From Gammaproteobacteria bacterium (GTDB lineage Bacteria > Pseudomonadota > Gammaproteobacteria > Poriferisulfidales > Poriferisulfidaceae): a DNA stretch of 64,000 nt. Positions 1 to 9,894 of this stretch are shown here, in pieces; position 1 is the first letter of the stretch, and the number at the start of each line of letters is the position of its first letter. Location of the stretch: assembly GCA_026706895.1 (NCBI GenBank), contig JAPOXW010000030.1:62001-126000 (forward strand), given 5' to 3'. Made by a program: the position numbers and the translations under genes. The notes beneath the pieces were generated by a model that worked only from the letters and a program-made list of their open reading frames with translations, did no database searches and had not been told where the DNA came from.

Positions 1-1
1 C

Positions 2-1084
2 AAGGATCCCATGTTCCAGGACGCCAGCAATCCTCCGGATTCGGGCGGGATTCAGTCCTCCGATATCGACCGGTTGCTGGATGCGTGGGGACTTGAGATC
101 AACATGGATGCGATCGTGGCCGACCGGGCCTTGGCCCTGCCGGTGCAAAGCCCGAATGTCCAGCGGCCGGTTCGCCATGTCTCGTTCATCGGGCTCGACG
201 AAGAAGGAATCAACAAGGATAATCTGATTTCCGCCCAGCTGTCCCGGGTAACGTTCGCATTCGCGGGCCAGATCAGGAAGACGGATGCGTTCCAGGGTGA
301 ATTCGAGCCGCTCTTGTACACGTCGGAGGATTCCGGCGAGATTCCGAAGCCGCGCTACCGACACCTTCCCGACCCGACTGCCTTGCTGGAGTGGTTCGAA
401 CCCGGTGACACCCCCCTGACGCTGGCTGCTTGGGTGCGGCTGCGGCCGGGCAGCATGTTCCCGGGAGGTCCGCCTGAGGATGCGGGGCCGCCTGCGGACG
501 GCCATCTGGCTGAGGCGCGGGAGGTGGTCGATGCGATCGTGGTTGCGGATGCCGACATGCTGTCGGATACCTTGTGGGCGCGGGTGCAGAACTTTTTCGG
601 GCAGCGGATCGTACAGGCCTGGGCCAGCAACGGCGATTTCATTGTCAACGCACTGGAGAGCCTGGCCGGCAGCGGTGACCTGATCGGCTTGCGGGGTCGT
701 TCCGAATTCGCGCGACCGTTCCATGTGGTCGAACAACTGCGGCGACAGGCGGAGCAACGGTTCCATGCCAAGGAGGAAGAGCTCCAGCAGCGGCTGCAGG
801 AGGCGGAGGAGAGCATCAGCCGGATCCAGCAGTTGAGACAGGAAGGGGAGCAGAGCCTGTTGACGGAGCAGCAGCGTACTGAAATCGAGGCTTTCCAGAA
901 AGAGCGGTTACGGGTACGCCGTGAGTTGCGCTCGGTTCGACACGAACTGGATCGGGATATCGAACATCTCGGCTTCGTCCTGCGCCTGATCAATATCTGG
1001 CTGGTTCCAGTCTTGGTCACGGTGGCTGCAGTCGGCCTGTGGCTGTTTCAGCGCCGGCGCCGTTCCCGGAGGGTGACCTCATGA
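2..1084 (+). CDS. GldG-family ABC-type export auxiliary protein (5' end missing)
   Basis: The reading frame is open through the left edge of the window, so the gene starts upstream and only about its C-terminal 360 residues are visible. They end in a long charged coiled coil (about residues 235-320 of the visible part, rich in E, Q and R) followed by one hydrophobic segment and an arginine-rich tail, which suits an inner-membrane anchor. This is the architecture of the C-terminal half of GldG-like proteins that accompany ABC-2 permeases. The stop overlaps the next start as ATGA at 1081-1084, and that gene is DUF4340, the usual partner. The substrate cannot be inferred. Confidence 0.7.
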   Translation, partial: KDPMFQDASNPPDSGGIQSSDIDRLLDAWGLEINMDAIVADRALALPVQSPNVQRPVRHVSFIGLDEEGINKDNLISAQLSRVTFAFAGQIRKTDAFQGEFEPLLYTSEDSGEIPKPRYRHLPDPTALLEWFEPGDTPLTLAAWVRLRPGSMFPGGPPEDAGPPADGHLAEAREVVDAIVVADADMLSDTLWARVQNFFGQRIVQAWASNGDFIVNALESLAGSGDLIGLRGRSEFARPFHVVEQLRRQAEQRFHAKEEELQQRLQEAEESISRIQQLRQEGEQSLLTEQQRTEIEAFQKERLRVRRELRSVRHELDRDIEHLGFVLRLINIWLVPVLVTVAAVGLWLFQRRRRSRRVTS

Positions 1085-2094
1085 ACCGTCGCGAATTAAA
1101 CACCTTGGCGATCCTGACGGGGATCGTATTGCTCTTGACTGCCGCGATGTACAACATTCGCTACCAGTCCGGCGACCAGGAATACATCGGGAGCTTGTGG
1201 CTTGAGAATCTCGATATCAACTCCGTAGCTCGCATTGACGTAACCGGGCCGGGGAACATGCCGCAGGTCACCTTGGAGCGTCGCCCGGAAGGGTGGGGAG
1301 TGGTGCAGCGTCAGCACTATCCTGCGAATGTAGGCACCATCCGCAGCCTGTTGCTGGATTTGTCGGAAGCGAAGCTGCTTGAGCGCAAGACCCGTGATCC
1401 GGCGCAACATGCCCAGTTGGGTCTGGGCGGAATCGAACGGCTCGAGGCAAAAGGGCAGCAGGTCACGCTTCATTCCGCGGAAAGTGCTCGGTCGGTTCGC
1501 ATCGGCGCGAACCCGGATGGGCGCAGCGCCACTTATGTACGAAATGCCGATAACGATCAGGGCTGGCTTGTGGATCGGACATTCACGATTCCAAGCGAAC
1601 CACGACGCTGGCTCGACCCAGAGCTGCTGGATATCGGAATGGAGCAGATACGCCGGATGGAAGTCGTACATCCGGATGGAGAAAGGATCGAAGGGCAGCG
1701 TGCGGAAGAAGCCGCGGACGTGAAATTCACTGTGCTCGATCTTCCCGAAGGCGCGACATTGAAAAACGAGTACGCACTCAGCCGGATGGCCAGCGCCATT
1801 ACCAGCCTGTCGCTAGAGGATGTCATGCCGGCATCCCAAGCCGAGGTTTACCTGGAAGACGCGGCTCGGGCCCGGTACGAGTTCTATCAGGGCTACAGTC
1901 TGGAAGCGCGCTTGTTCCCAGTGGATGTGGAGCGGTATGCACGCTTTACGGTGCACTTGGGAGAGGGCATGAACGACGAAGACCGTACCCGCGCGAGCAT
2001 GCTTGCCCGGCACCTCGAGGACTGGGCATTCCGAATCCCGTCATTCGCCCATGACAGCATGGCGTTGCGTTGGGCTGACATCCTGGAGGAATAA
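1081..2094 (+). CDS. DUF4340 domain-containing membrane-anchored protein
   Basis: A 337-residue protein with one N-terminal membrane segment (about residues 8-25) and a large, probably periplasmic domain of the DUF4340 type. I chose ATG 1081 because it overlaps the upstream stop by four bases and places a short basic N-terminus before the membrane segment; an upstream GTG at 1039 would add a non-homologous extension. DUF4340 proteins are found with GldG-like proteins and ABC-2 transporters, matching the neighbour. They have no assigned biochemical activity, so the role (accessory part of an ABC exporter) is inferred from context. Confidence 0.75.
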   Translation: MNRRELNTLAILTGIVLLLTAAMYNIRYQSGDQEYIGSLWLENLDINSVARIDVTGPGNMPQVTLERRPEGWGVVQRQHYPANVGTIRSLLLDLSEAKLLERKTRDPAQHAQLGLGGIERLEAKGQQVTLHSAESARSVRIGANPDGRSATYVRNADNDQGWLVDRTFTIPSEPRRWLDPELLDIGMEQIRRMEVVHPDGERIEGQRAEEAADVKFTVLDLPEGATLKNEYALSRMASAITSLSLEDVMPASQAEVYLEDAARARYEFYQGYSLEARLFPVDVERYARFTVHLGEGMNDEDRTRASMLARHLEDWAFRIPSFAHDSMALRWADILEE

Positions 2095-2140
2095 AACTGC
2101 GGGCGTCGCCGTGGAGCCCGGACCATGTTATACCCGCTAT

Positions 2141-3127
<987 letters not shown>

Positions 3128-3128
3128 C

Positions 3129-3134
3129 TATAAT
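3129..3134 (+). promoter_or_regulatory. Candidate -10 box for ftsK
   Basis: A perfect TATAAT lies 24 bases before the ftsK TTG start in the trxB-ftsK divergent gap. No good -35 is visible at 16-18 bp. Transcription from here would leave a leader of under 20 nt. Confidence 0.45.
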
Positions 3135-3157
3135 TCACACAAACACGTGCTTCCGTT

Positions 3158-5461
3158 TTGAAGAAAAAAACCCCCAAGCGTCCCAAGCAACAGGATTCGC
3201 AACCACCCCGCATGTCCCCGGTGTTCCGCGAGGGCGCGTTGCTCGTCTTCACGGCCTTGGCCGTCTACCTGCTGGTCGCACTGATCACCTATCACCCGGA
3301 TGACCCGAGCTGGCTCGACACCGGGGACGGGAACGTCCGGAACGCAGCCGGAAAGGTGGGTGCAATCGTGGCCGACCTATTGCTGTATTTGCTGGGTTAC
3401 ATCGCGTATCTGGTTCCGTTCATGTTGGGGTACCACGGCTGGCTTCTATACAGCCAGAGGGCCACCCCAGGGGATGCGAAGAAGTCCGGTTGGGGCTTGG
3501 CCGCGTTGCGTTGGGGCGGATTTCTCATGACGTTGATGGCGGCCTGTTCCCTGATCGGCATCTACCTGTTGGCACCGGCTTTGCCAACCGGAAGTGGGGG
3601 ATTGGTTGGAAAGGGAGCTGCGAGCGGATTTGTCGCGGCGTTTAGCGAGGTGGGCGCAACGGTGTTACTGCTGGCGCTGCTGTTCGTCGGCACCACCCTA
3701 TGGACGAGTTTTTCGTGGCTGAAAGTCGTGGATCTCACCGGCAAATTCGCTTGGGATGCGGGGTCTGCCATCATCGCGGGAGTTCGGCGTATTCAGGAAT
3801 ATTTCTCCGGGCGTCGGGATCGCCAGCAACGGGAAGAAAAACGGAAGCGGACAAAGGAGAAAAGGGCGTCCAAGAGCCCCACCCGGATCGAACCCAAGAT
3901 CCAGATTGAAGCCGATGCCCAAAGGCAGGCGAAAGAAAAGCAAACCTCCTTGTTTGCCGCCCGAAGCACCAAGGAATTGCCGCCACTCGACCTGTTGGAC
4001 GAGCCCATGGAAGGGAGCATGGGCTATTCTGAGGAAGCCCTCAGTAATATGTCGAAACAGATTGAAATTAAAATGGAAGAATTCAAAGTTGATGTGACAG
4101 TGGTGGCTGTGACACCTGGTCCGATCGTGACTCGTTTCGACCTGGAACCGGCCCCAGGGGTGCGGGGCAGCAAGATCAGCAGTTACGCGAAAGATTTGGC
4201 ACGTTCGCTGTCCGTGGTCAGCGTCCGCGTGGAAGAGGTGGTCGAGGGAAAATCGGTGATCGGCTTGGAAGTGCCGAACGAGGACCGAGAAATGGTGATG
4301 GCCAGCGAGATCCTGCGATCGGCCGCATTCAACCAGTCTCCGTCCTTGCTGACGTTGGCGCTTGGCAAGAGCATCAACGGGGAGCCGATGGTTTGCGACT
4401 TGGCGAAAATGCCGCACCTTCTGGTGGCTGGCACGACCGGATCCGGAAAGTCGGTGGCGATCAACGCCATGATCATGAGCCTGCTGTATAAGGCCTTGCC
4501 GAAGGACCTGCGGTTGATTTTGATCGACCCGAAGATGCTGGAACTCGCCATTTACGAAGGAATTCCCCATTTGCTGACCCCGGTGGTCACCAACATGGGA
4601 CAGGCGGCCCAGGCCCTGTTGTGGTGCGTGGCCCAGATGGAGCGACGCTATACGGTCATGTCGAGGCTGGGCGTACGCAACTTGAACGGCTATAACCGGA
4701 AGATCGAAGAAGCAGCCAAGAACAGGGAAACCATTCCGGATCCAACGTACGAGAGCCTTGGCGAGGAGGACGAGGCGCCACCGTTGGAACATCTGCCTCA
4801 TATCGTGGTCGTGATTGATGAATTCGCGGACATGATGCTGGTCGCCGGGAAAAAGGTCGAGGATTACATCATCCGCTTGGCACAGAAGGCTCGTGCCGCA
4901 GGCATTCACCTGATTCTCGCCACACAGCGCCCGACGCGAGAAGTGATCACCGGCCTGATCAAATCGAACATCCCCGCCCGTATCTCTTTCCGGGTTGCCT
5001 CGCAGATCGACTCGCGCACGATTCTGGATCAGGGCGGGGCGGAACAATTGCTGGGGCATGGGGACATGCTGTTCCTGGATTCGGGCGAGACGCTGCCCAA
5101 ACGGATTCATGGCGCGTTCATCTCGGACGACGAGGTCCGCCAGGTCGTCAAGCACCTGCGGGAACATGGCGGCGAGCCCGACTATCTGGAAGAAGTCACA
5201 CAAAAAGAAGCGACCGTCTCAATTCCCGGGCTGACCGAGGGAGACGATGAAGAGGGCGCAGAGGATCCGTTGTATCAAGCGGCAGTGGAGATTGTGCGCC
5301 GAGACCGGAAAGCCTCCGTCTCGTACCTGCAGCGACGTCTCAAGGTCGGCTACAACCGTGCGGCCCGGATGATCGAGGAAATGGAGGAAGCGGAGATTGT
5401 CGGTGCAGTGCAGCCGGGAGGTGCCCGCGAGGTGCTTCTGCCTCCGCCTGATGAATCGTGA
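3158..5461 (+). CDS. ftsK: DNA translocase FtsK
   Basis: A septum-located ATP-dependent DNA pump that resolves chromosome dimers and clears DNA at division. The 767-residue protein has an N-terminal membrane domain of about four helices (residues 25-190), a charged linker (about 215-290), and the RecA-like motor with Walker A GTTGSGKS at 425-432 and Walker B in VVVIDEFADMM. A winged-helix gamma domain that reads KOPS sites lies at the C-terminus. It is a short FtsK, with a much smaller linker than E. coli. No in-frame ATG precedes the conserved region, so TTG at 3158 is the likely start, though no clear Shine-Dalgarno is visible. Its stop overlaps the lolA start by one base. Confidence 0.96.
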   Translation: MKKKTPKRPKQQDSQPPRMSPVFREGALLVFTALAVYLLVALITYHPDDPSWLDTGDGNVRNAAGKVGAIVADLLLYLLGYIAYLVPFMLGYHGWLLYSQRATPGDAKKSGWGLAALRWGGFLMTLMAACSLIGIYLLAPALPTGSGGLVGKGAASGFVAAFSEVGATVLLLALLFVGTTLWTSFSWLKVVDLTGKFAWDAGSAIIAGVRRIQEYFSGRRDRQQREEKRKRTKEKRASKSPTRIEPKIQIEADAQRQAKEKQTSLFAARSTKELPPLDLLDEPMEGSMGYSEEALSNMSKQIEIKMEEFKVDVTVVAVTPGPIVTRFDLEPAPGVRGSKISSYAKDLARSLSVVSVRVEEVVEGKSVIGLEVPNEDREMVMASEILRSAAFNQSPSLLTLALGKSINGEPMVCDLAKMPHLLVAGTTGSGKSVAINAMIMSLLYKALPKDLRLILIDPKMLELAIYEGIPHLLTPVVTNMGQAAQALLWCVAQMERRYTVMSRLGVRNLNGYNRKIEEAAKNRETIPDPTYESLGEEDEAPPLEHLPHIVVVIDEFADMMLVAGKKVEDYIIRLAQKARAAGIHLILATQRPTREVITGLIKSNIPARISFRVASQIDSRTILDQGGAEQLLGHGDMLFLDSGETLPKRIHGAFISDDEVRQVVKHLREHGGEPDYLEEVTQKEATVSIPGLTEGDDEEGAEDPLYQAAVEIVRRDRKASVSYLQRRLKVGYNRAARMIEEMEEAEIVGAVQPGGAREVLLPPPDES

Positions 5462-6099
5462 TGGCCTCCCCGGCAGTCCGATCCCTGGTTTTTGTCGGTC
5501 TGTTCGGGCTGGTCGCAATCCAGGATGTGCCAGCGACTCCGGAAAGTGAGCTTGAGCGGTTTTTCGAACAGACTCAATCCCTGACGGCGTTTTTCCAGCA
5601 GGAAGTCTGGTCGGCGGACGGGGAACTCCTGTCCTCCGGACATGGCGACATGAGCCTGTTGCGTCCGAATTTCATGCGCTGGAATTACCGGGAACCCGAA
5701 CCCCTGATTCTGGTTTCCGATGGCGTCAATTTCTGGTCCTACGACCCGATTCTTGAGCAGGCCACCGTTGCGCGGGTGGAAGACGCTCTTAACGATACGC
5801 CGCTTTCGGCTTTGCTGGGCTCGCGGGTTTTGGAAGATCTGTTTACGGTCGAGCGTACCCAGCACCAGGATGGGATCGATTGGATTATGTTGCAGTCTCG
5901 GGCGGGTGCTGCACGGCCGGTTGAACTTTTGATCGGTTTGCGTTCGGGCGCGCTGGAACGCTTGCATTTCATCGATCAGTTCGGACAGGAAGTGCAGGTT
6001 CGGTTCGAACAGGTGCAAGTAAATCCTCCCCTGCAACCGGAATTCTTTTCCTACCAGCCGCCGCGAGGCACGGATATTCTTGGCACGCCGACCCAATGA
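5461..6099 (+). CDS. lolA: Outer-membrane lipoprotein carrier protein LolA
   Basis: A periplasmic chaperone that carries lipoproteins from the LolCDE complex to the outer membrane. The 212-residue product has a hydrophobic signal peptide (about residues 1-25) and the LolA fold, recognised from the FFEQTQSLTAFFQQ start, the FMRWNYREP strand and the NFWSYDP segment. ATG 5461 overlaps the ftsK stop (TGATG). The ftsK-lolA-rarA order is conserved in gammaproteobacteria. The partner LolC and LolD genes lie at about 24.7-26.7 kb. Confidence 0.93.
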   Translation: MASPAVRSLVFVGLFGLVAIQDVPATPESELERFFEQTQSLTAFFQQEVWSADGELLSSGHGDMSLLRPNFMRWNYREPEPLILVSDGVNFWSYDPILEQATVARVEDALNDTPLSALLGSRVLEDLFTVERTQHQDGIDWIMLQSRAGAARPVELLIGLRSGALERLHFIDQFGQEVQVRFEQVQVNPPLQPEFFSYQPPRGTDILGTPTQ

Positions 6100-7424
6100 G
6101 TGAGTTGTTCGATTCGAGAAAAGAATTCCGTCCACTGGCGGACCGGATGCGCCCACGGAGTCTGGAGGAATTTGTCGGACAGCAGCATCTGCTTGCAGAA
6201 GGGCTGCCTCTGCGGCAGGCAATCGAGGCCGGGAAACTCCACTCCATGGTGTTCTGGGGGCCTCCGGGCACGGGCAAGACCACGCTGGCGAAACTGATCA
6301 GCCGGTACGCCGAGGCCCGGTTCGTCAGCCTTTCGGCCGTCCTGGCCGGGGTCAAGGAAATCCGCGAGGCAATCACGGAAGCCCGGCTAGCTCAGGATCG
6401 CGATCAGCAGGCTACTGCATTGTTCATTGATGAGGTCCACCGTCTCAACAAGGCGCAACAAGACGTGTTTTTGCCGCATGTCGAGGATGGAACGATCTAC
6501 CTGCTCGGCGCAACAACGGAGAACCCTTCGTTCGAACTCAACAATGCATTGCTGTCCCGTGTCCGTGTCTATGTCCTGAAAATGCTCGAGAAGGAGGATT
6601 TGGCGCAATTGCTTGAGTGGGCGCTGGCGGACGAAGAGCGGGGTGCGGGCGCACGCCCGGCTACGTTGGAGGACGATGCACGCGACTTGATGATTCAGGT
6701 GGCGGATGGCGACGCACGTGTTTTGCTGAATCTGCTGGAGATTGGCTTGGATCTTGCGCCGGAGCAGGAGGGAAAGAAAGTCATCGATGCGGCGATCATG
6801 CAGCAGGTCGCCGGGCAGGGCACTCGGCGTTTCGATAAGGGGGGAGAGTATTTTTACGACCAGATATCCGCGCTTCACAAGTCGGTGCGAGGCTCCGACC
6901 CGGATGCCGCCTTGTACTGGTTATGCCGCATGCTGGACGGGGGCTGCGACCCCCGGTACATCGCACGGCGCGTGGTGCGGATGGCAAGCGAGGACATTGG
7001 AAACGCCGCCCCACAGGCACTCAACCTGTGTCTGTCCGCTTGGCAGGCCTATGAGCGACTGGGTTCTCCGGAAGGGGAATTGGCCATCGCGTCGGCAGTC
7101 GCCTATCTGGCTTGTTCACCCAAAAGCAATGCGGTGTACACGGCTTACAAGGCGGCGATGGAGCAGGCCAAGAAGTCGGGCACTTTGGAAGTTCCGATGC
7201 ATTTGCGCAATGCCCCGACCCAGTTGATGAAGGACCTGGGCTATGGAAAAGACTATCAATACGCACACGATCACGAAAGCGGGTACGTGGCCGATGAAGT
7301 CTACCTGCCGGAATCCTTGCAAGGCATGTCGTTTTATTTCCCCGTCGACCGGGGTCACGAGAAGGCGATCGGGGAGTGGTTACAGAAGATCCGGGAAAGT
7401 GCGCGCAGGCGTTCGGCCAATTGA
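6096..7424 (+). CDS. rarA: Replication-associated recombination protein A (AAA+ ATPase)
   Basis: A clamp-loader-like ATPase that acts at stalled replication forks. The 442-residue sequence has Walker A GPPGTGKTT at about 53-61, Walker B LFIDEVHRLNK, sensor 1 GATTENP, and the C-terminal MgsA/RarA tetramerisation domain (ISALHKSVRGSDPDAALYW). Length is typical. The start overlaps the lolA stop as ATGA. It is also annotated as mgsA in some genomes. Confidence 0.96.
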   Translation: MSELFDSRKEFRPLADRMRPRSLEEFVGQQHLLAEGLPLRQAIEAGKLHSMVFWGPPGTGKTTLAKLISRYAEARFVSLSAVLAGVKEIREAITEARLAQDRDQQATALFIDEVHRLNKAQQDVFLPHVEDGTIYLLGATTENPSFELNNALLSRVRVYVLKMLEKEDLAQLLEWALADEERGAGARPATLEDDARDLMIQVADGDARVLLNLLEIGLDLAPEQEGKKVIDAAIMQQVAGQGTRRFDKGGEYFYDQISALHKSVRGSDPDAALYWLCRMLDGGCDPRYIARRVVRMASEDIGNAAPQALNLCLSAWQAYERLGSPEGELAIASAVAYLACSPKSNAVYTAYKAAMEQAKKSGTLEVPMHLRNAPTQLMKDLGYGKDYQYAHDHESGYVADEVYLPESLQGMSFYFPVDRGHEKAIGEWLQKIRESARRRSAN

Positions 7425-7469
7425 GGGCGGCCCGGAAGCGGAAGCGTCCGAGCCTGGGTAGAATCGAGA

Positions 7470-7883
7470 TTAGTCGCTGGTTTCTGGCGTGAAAGGGTTC
7501 ACGGGATTGCCGCCTTCAACCCAGGCCCTGAATCCCCCGGCCATATGCTTGACGTTTTCGAAGCCCATCTGCTTGAGCGTGTTGGCGGCCAGTGCCGAGC
7601 GGCCGCTGGTCCCGCAATACAGGATCAGGCTCTCGGCTTGAGCGAAGATCGGCAGATGCTTCGGCGAAGACGGGTCGGCATAGAATTCCAGCATGCCGCG
7701 CGAGGCATGGTGCGCACCGGGCACCGTGCCGGTTTGAACCAGTTCATTCTGGTCGCGCACGTCGATGATGACGACGCCAGGCTCGTTCAGGGCCTGAGCG
7801 ACGGTCGCGGCGGAGACTTCGTCGACTTGGTCGACGGCCTCGGATAGCATTTCCTTGAATCCTCGCTTGATTTGTACGGGCAT
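7470..7883 (-). CDS. Single-domain rhodanese-like sulfurtransferase
   Basis: A 137-residue protein with one rhodanese domain. The IDVRD motif sits near residues 40-44 and the catalytic Cys90 in the loop CGTSGRS. An N-terminal extension of about 25 residues precedes the domain, and there is no signal peptide, so the protein is cytoplasmic. Proteins of this kind carry persulfide sulfur. In an organism with a sulfide dehydrogenase it could handle sulfane sulfur, but nothing nearby fixes the partner. It converges with rarA. Confidence 0.85.
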   Translation of the reverse strand: MPVQIKRGFKEMLSEAVDQVDEVSAATVAQALNEPGVVIIDVRDQNELVQTGTVPGAHHASRGMLEFYADPSSPKHLPIFAQAESLILYCGTSGRSALAANTLKQMGFENVKHMAGGFRAWVEGGNPVNPFTPETSD

Positions 7884-7987
7884 GGTTTTATTCCTAAGAT
7901 CGTGAGTGACTATCGTAACGCATCGTGCTAAAACTTCTACGTTGGAAAAACTGGTGTATAGGGAAGAAGGAAGACTGAAATCAGTTC

Positions 7988-8016
7988 ATGGTAGAATTAT
8001 TATAAATTTCTACCAT
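7988..8016. promoter_or_regulatory. Palindromic operator overlapping the vapBC promoter
   Basis: A perfect 9-bp inverted repeat, ATGGTAGAA (7988-7996) and TTCTACCAT (8008-8016), flanks an 11-bp AT core containing -10-like TATAAA (8001-8006). It lies 15 bp before the antitoxin start. This is the usual arrangement for autorepression by an antitoxin or antitoxin-toxin complex. The -35 is weak. Confidence 0.7.
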
Positions 8017-8030
8017 CTGTTATTAATCCG

Positions 8031-8288
8031 ATGAGCCTCAATATTAAGAATGAGGAAACTTGCCAGCTTGTGGATGAGTTGGCCAAGTTGATTGGAGAGA
8101 CTAAAACCGGCGCAATCACCATTGCGCTGAAAGATCGCCTTGAGCGTGAAAAAAGACTTGCGAATAAGGAAACCTTGGCCCGGCATCTGTACGAAATAGG
8201 ACGGAGTTGCGCTGAACTGATGGGGCCGGGACCCTCCTCTACGGAGCATGGTGATCTTCTCTATGACGAGAAGGGGTTGCCTAAGTGA
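8031..8288 (+). CDS. vapB: VapB-type antitoxin
   Basis: An 85-residue protein whose N-terminal half (SLNIKNEETCQLVDELAKLIGETKTGAITIAL) resembles the Rv0623/PSK-type VapB antitoxins: a short beta strand and helices for DNA binding, then a C-terminal tail that would wrap the toxin. It precedes a PIN-domain toxin with a 4-nt overlap (GTGA at 8285-8288). No strong Shine-Dalgarno is visible before ATG 8031; the leader after the putative promoter would be short. Autoregulation is likely through the palindrome at 7988-8016. Confidence 0.85.
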   Translation: MSLNIKNEETCQLVDELAKLIGETKTGAITIALKDRLEREKRLANKETLARHLYEIGRSCAELMGPGPSSTEHGDLLYDEKGLPK

Positions 8289-8695
8289 TTATTGATGCCT
8301 CAGCCATCCTCGCGGTGCTTTTGGATGAGCCGGATGCAAGAACGTATGCAGACGAAATTTCCGGTGCCTGGCCGCGGCGCATGTCGGTGATCGGATTTCT
8401 CGAAACGGCCATCGTGACCGAGAGTCGGGGTGGGGCGGACGCCGGAATCAAGTTTGATGCCTTTCTGGCCGATGCTTCAATAGAAATTGTCCCGGTATCG
8501 TTGGATCAAGCATATGCCGCCCGCGATGCTTGGAGGCGTTTTGGCAAGGGCCGGCACCCGGCATGTCTGAATTTCGGGGACTGCTTTGCATACGCGCTGG
8601 CAAAAACGAGTGGTGAACCTCTGTTATTCAAAGGCGGAGATTTTCCTCGAACCGATATTGAAACAGTTGCGTTTGAGCCGGATTCTGCGCCGTAA
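8285..8695 (+). CDS. vapC: VapC-type PIN-domain ribonuclease toxin
   Basis: A 136-residue PIN-domain endoribonuclease. The acidic residues expected to bind Mg2+ are visible: D4 (start MIIDAS), E40 (FLET), D99 (NFGDC) and D119 (KGGDF). The start is GTG overlapping the vapB stop, which implies translational coupling. Known VapC toxins cut tRNAs or rRNA; the target here cannot be told. The stretch is somewhat more AT-rich than its neighbours, consistent with acquisition as a module. Confidence 0.9.
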   Translation: MIIDASAILAVLLDEPDARTYADEISGAWPRRMSVIGFLETAIVTESRGGADAGIKFDAFLADASIEIVPVSLDQAYAARDAWRRFGKGRHPACLNFGDCFAYALAKTSGEPLLFKGGDFPRTDIETVAFEPDSAP

Positions 8696-8820
8696 ATTGT
8701 CTATACCGTACGCGGAAAGGAGGCCGGAATACTGACATCTTTCTGGCTTTCGAATGCTTATACTAGTCTCAAATAGGCTGTAGCTCGCAGGAGCCTCAAC
8801 CTGCCGATTTGGTCAAAACA

Positions 8821-9894
8821 ATGACAGCAACTTCTCCCCTGGAACTCCCCCTGGGTTCGCTGATTGTGGATGTGGCTGGGAAAGAGCTGGAGCCCGAGGA
8901 CCGGGAGATCCTTGCCCATCCCTTGGTGGGGGGCCTAATCCTGTTTACACGGAACTATGAATCTCCCGAGCAGCTCAGTGAATTGATTCGGCAGGTCCAT
9001 CAGATCCGGACGCCGGGTCTGGCGGTCTGCGTGGATCAGGAAGGCGGGACAGTCCAGCGTTTCCGGAAAGGATTTACGCGCTTGCCGGCTGCCCAGGCGC
9101 TCGGCAAACTGTACCGTCGGGACCGAGAGCATGCCTACCGGGCCTGCACGTTGATGGGCTGGCTGATGGCGGCCGAATTGAGGGCAGTCGGCGTGGACAT
9201 CTCGTTCGCCCCCGTGGTGGACCTGAACTGGGGGACCAGCGAGGTCATCGGCGGGCGAGCCTTCCACTGGAATCCGTACACCGTCTCCGAACTGGCTTCC
9301 CGCTACATTGCAGGCATGCACCAGGCCGGGATGAAATCGGTGATCAAGCATTTCCCGGGGCATGGGCACGTACACGAGGATTCGCACAAGGACATGCCGG
9401 TCGACAAGCGTAGTTTCCAGGAAATTCAAGGAGAGGACTTGGTGCCGTTCGAACATTTGGGGTCGGCCTATGACGAGGGAATCATGACGGCCCACATCAT
9501 CTTCCCGGAGGTGGACGAGGTCCCGGTTACTTTCTCAAACAAATGGTTGCAGCACACTTTGCGTAGCCAGCTGAATTTTTCCGGGGTGGTGTTCAGCGAC
9601 GACCTGAACATGCACGCGGCCCATCTGCACGAAGATATCGAGTCGCGGGTGCGGGCGGCGTTCCAGGCGGGCTGCGATGTGGCGTTGCTGTGCAATAATC
9701 GCCCGGCGGTCAACGAAGTGCTGGATCACTTGAAGGAATATCATAATCCGGTGGCCAGCCTGCGCCTGTTCCGGATGCGTGGTACCCCGGAAGCCGAATC
9801 GCTTGAGGGTTTGCACCAATTGCCGATGTGGAAAGAAGCGGTGGAATTGGCGGCTCGTTATGCTGAAGAGGACGAATTGGAGTTGAACCTATGA
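8821..9894 (+). CDS. nagZ: Beta-N-acetylglucosaminidase (beta-hexosaminidase) NagZ
   Basis: A cytoplasmic family GH3 enzyme that removes GlcNAc from anhydro-muropeptides in peptidoglycan recycling. Motifs of the family are present: VDQEGGTVQRF, the KHFPGHG-(x)4-DSH loop carrying the catalytic His/Asp pair, and the nucleophile region FSDDLNMHAA. With ATG 8821 it is 357 residues, slightly longer than usual at the C-terminus. An alternative TTG at 8809 would add four residues. It overlaps the downstream mechanosensitive channel gene by 4 nt (ATGA). Confidence 0.94.
   Translation: MTATSPLELPLGSLIVDVAGKELEPEDREILAHPLVGGLILFTRNYESPEQLSELIRQVHQIRTPGLAVCVDQEGGTVQRFRKGFTRLPAAQALGKLYRRDREHAYRACTLMGWLMAAELRAVGVDISFAPVVDLNWGTSEVIGGRAFHWNPYTVSELASRYIAGMHQAGMKSVIKHFPGHGHVHEDSHKDMPVDKRSFQEIQGEDLVPFEHLGSAYDEGIMTAHIIFPEVDEVPVTFSNKWLQHTLRSQLNFSGVVFSDDLNMHAAHLHEDIESRVRAAFQAGCDVALLCNNRPAVNEVLDHLKEYHNPVASLRLFRMRGTPEAESLEGLHQLPMWKEAVELAARYAEEDELELNL

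Noticed and set aside
3698-5203. A 501-residue minus-strand open frame across ftsK
   Set aside because: It is antisense to a gene with clear FtsK motifs, and its translation is rich in H, Q and R with no domain; a GC-bias shadow.
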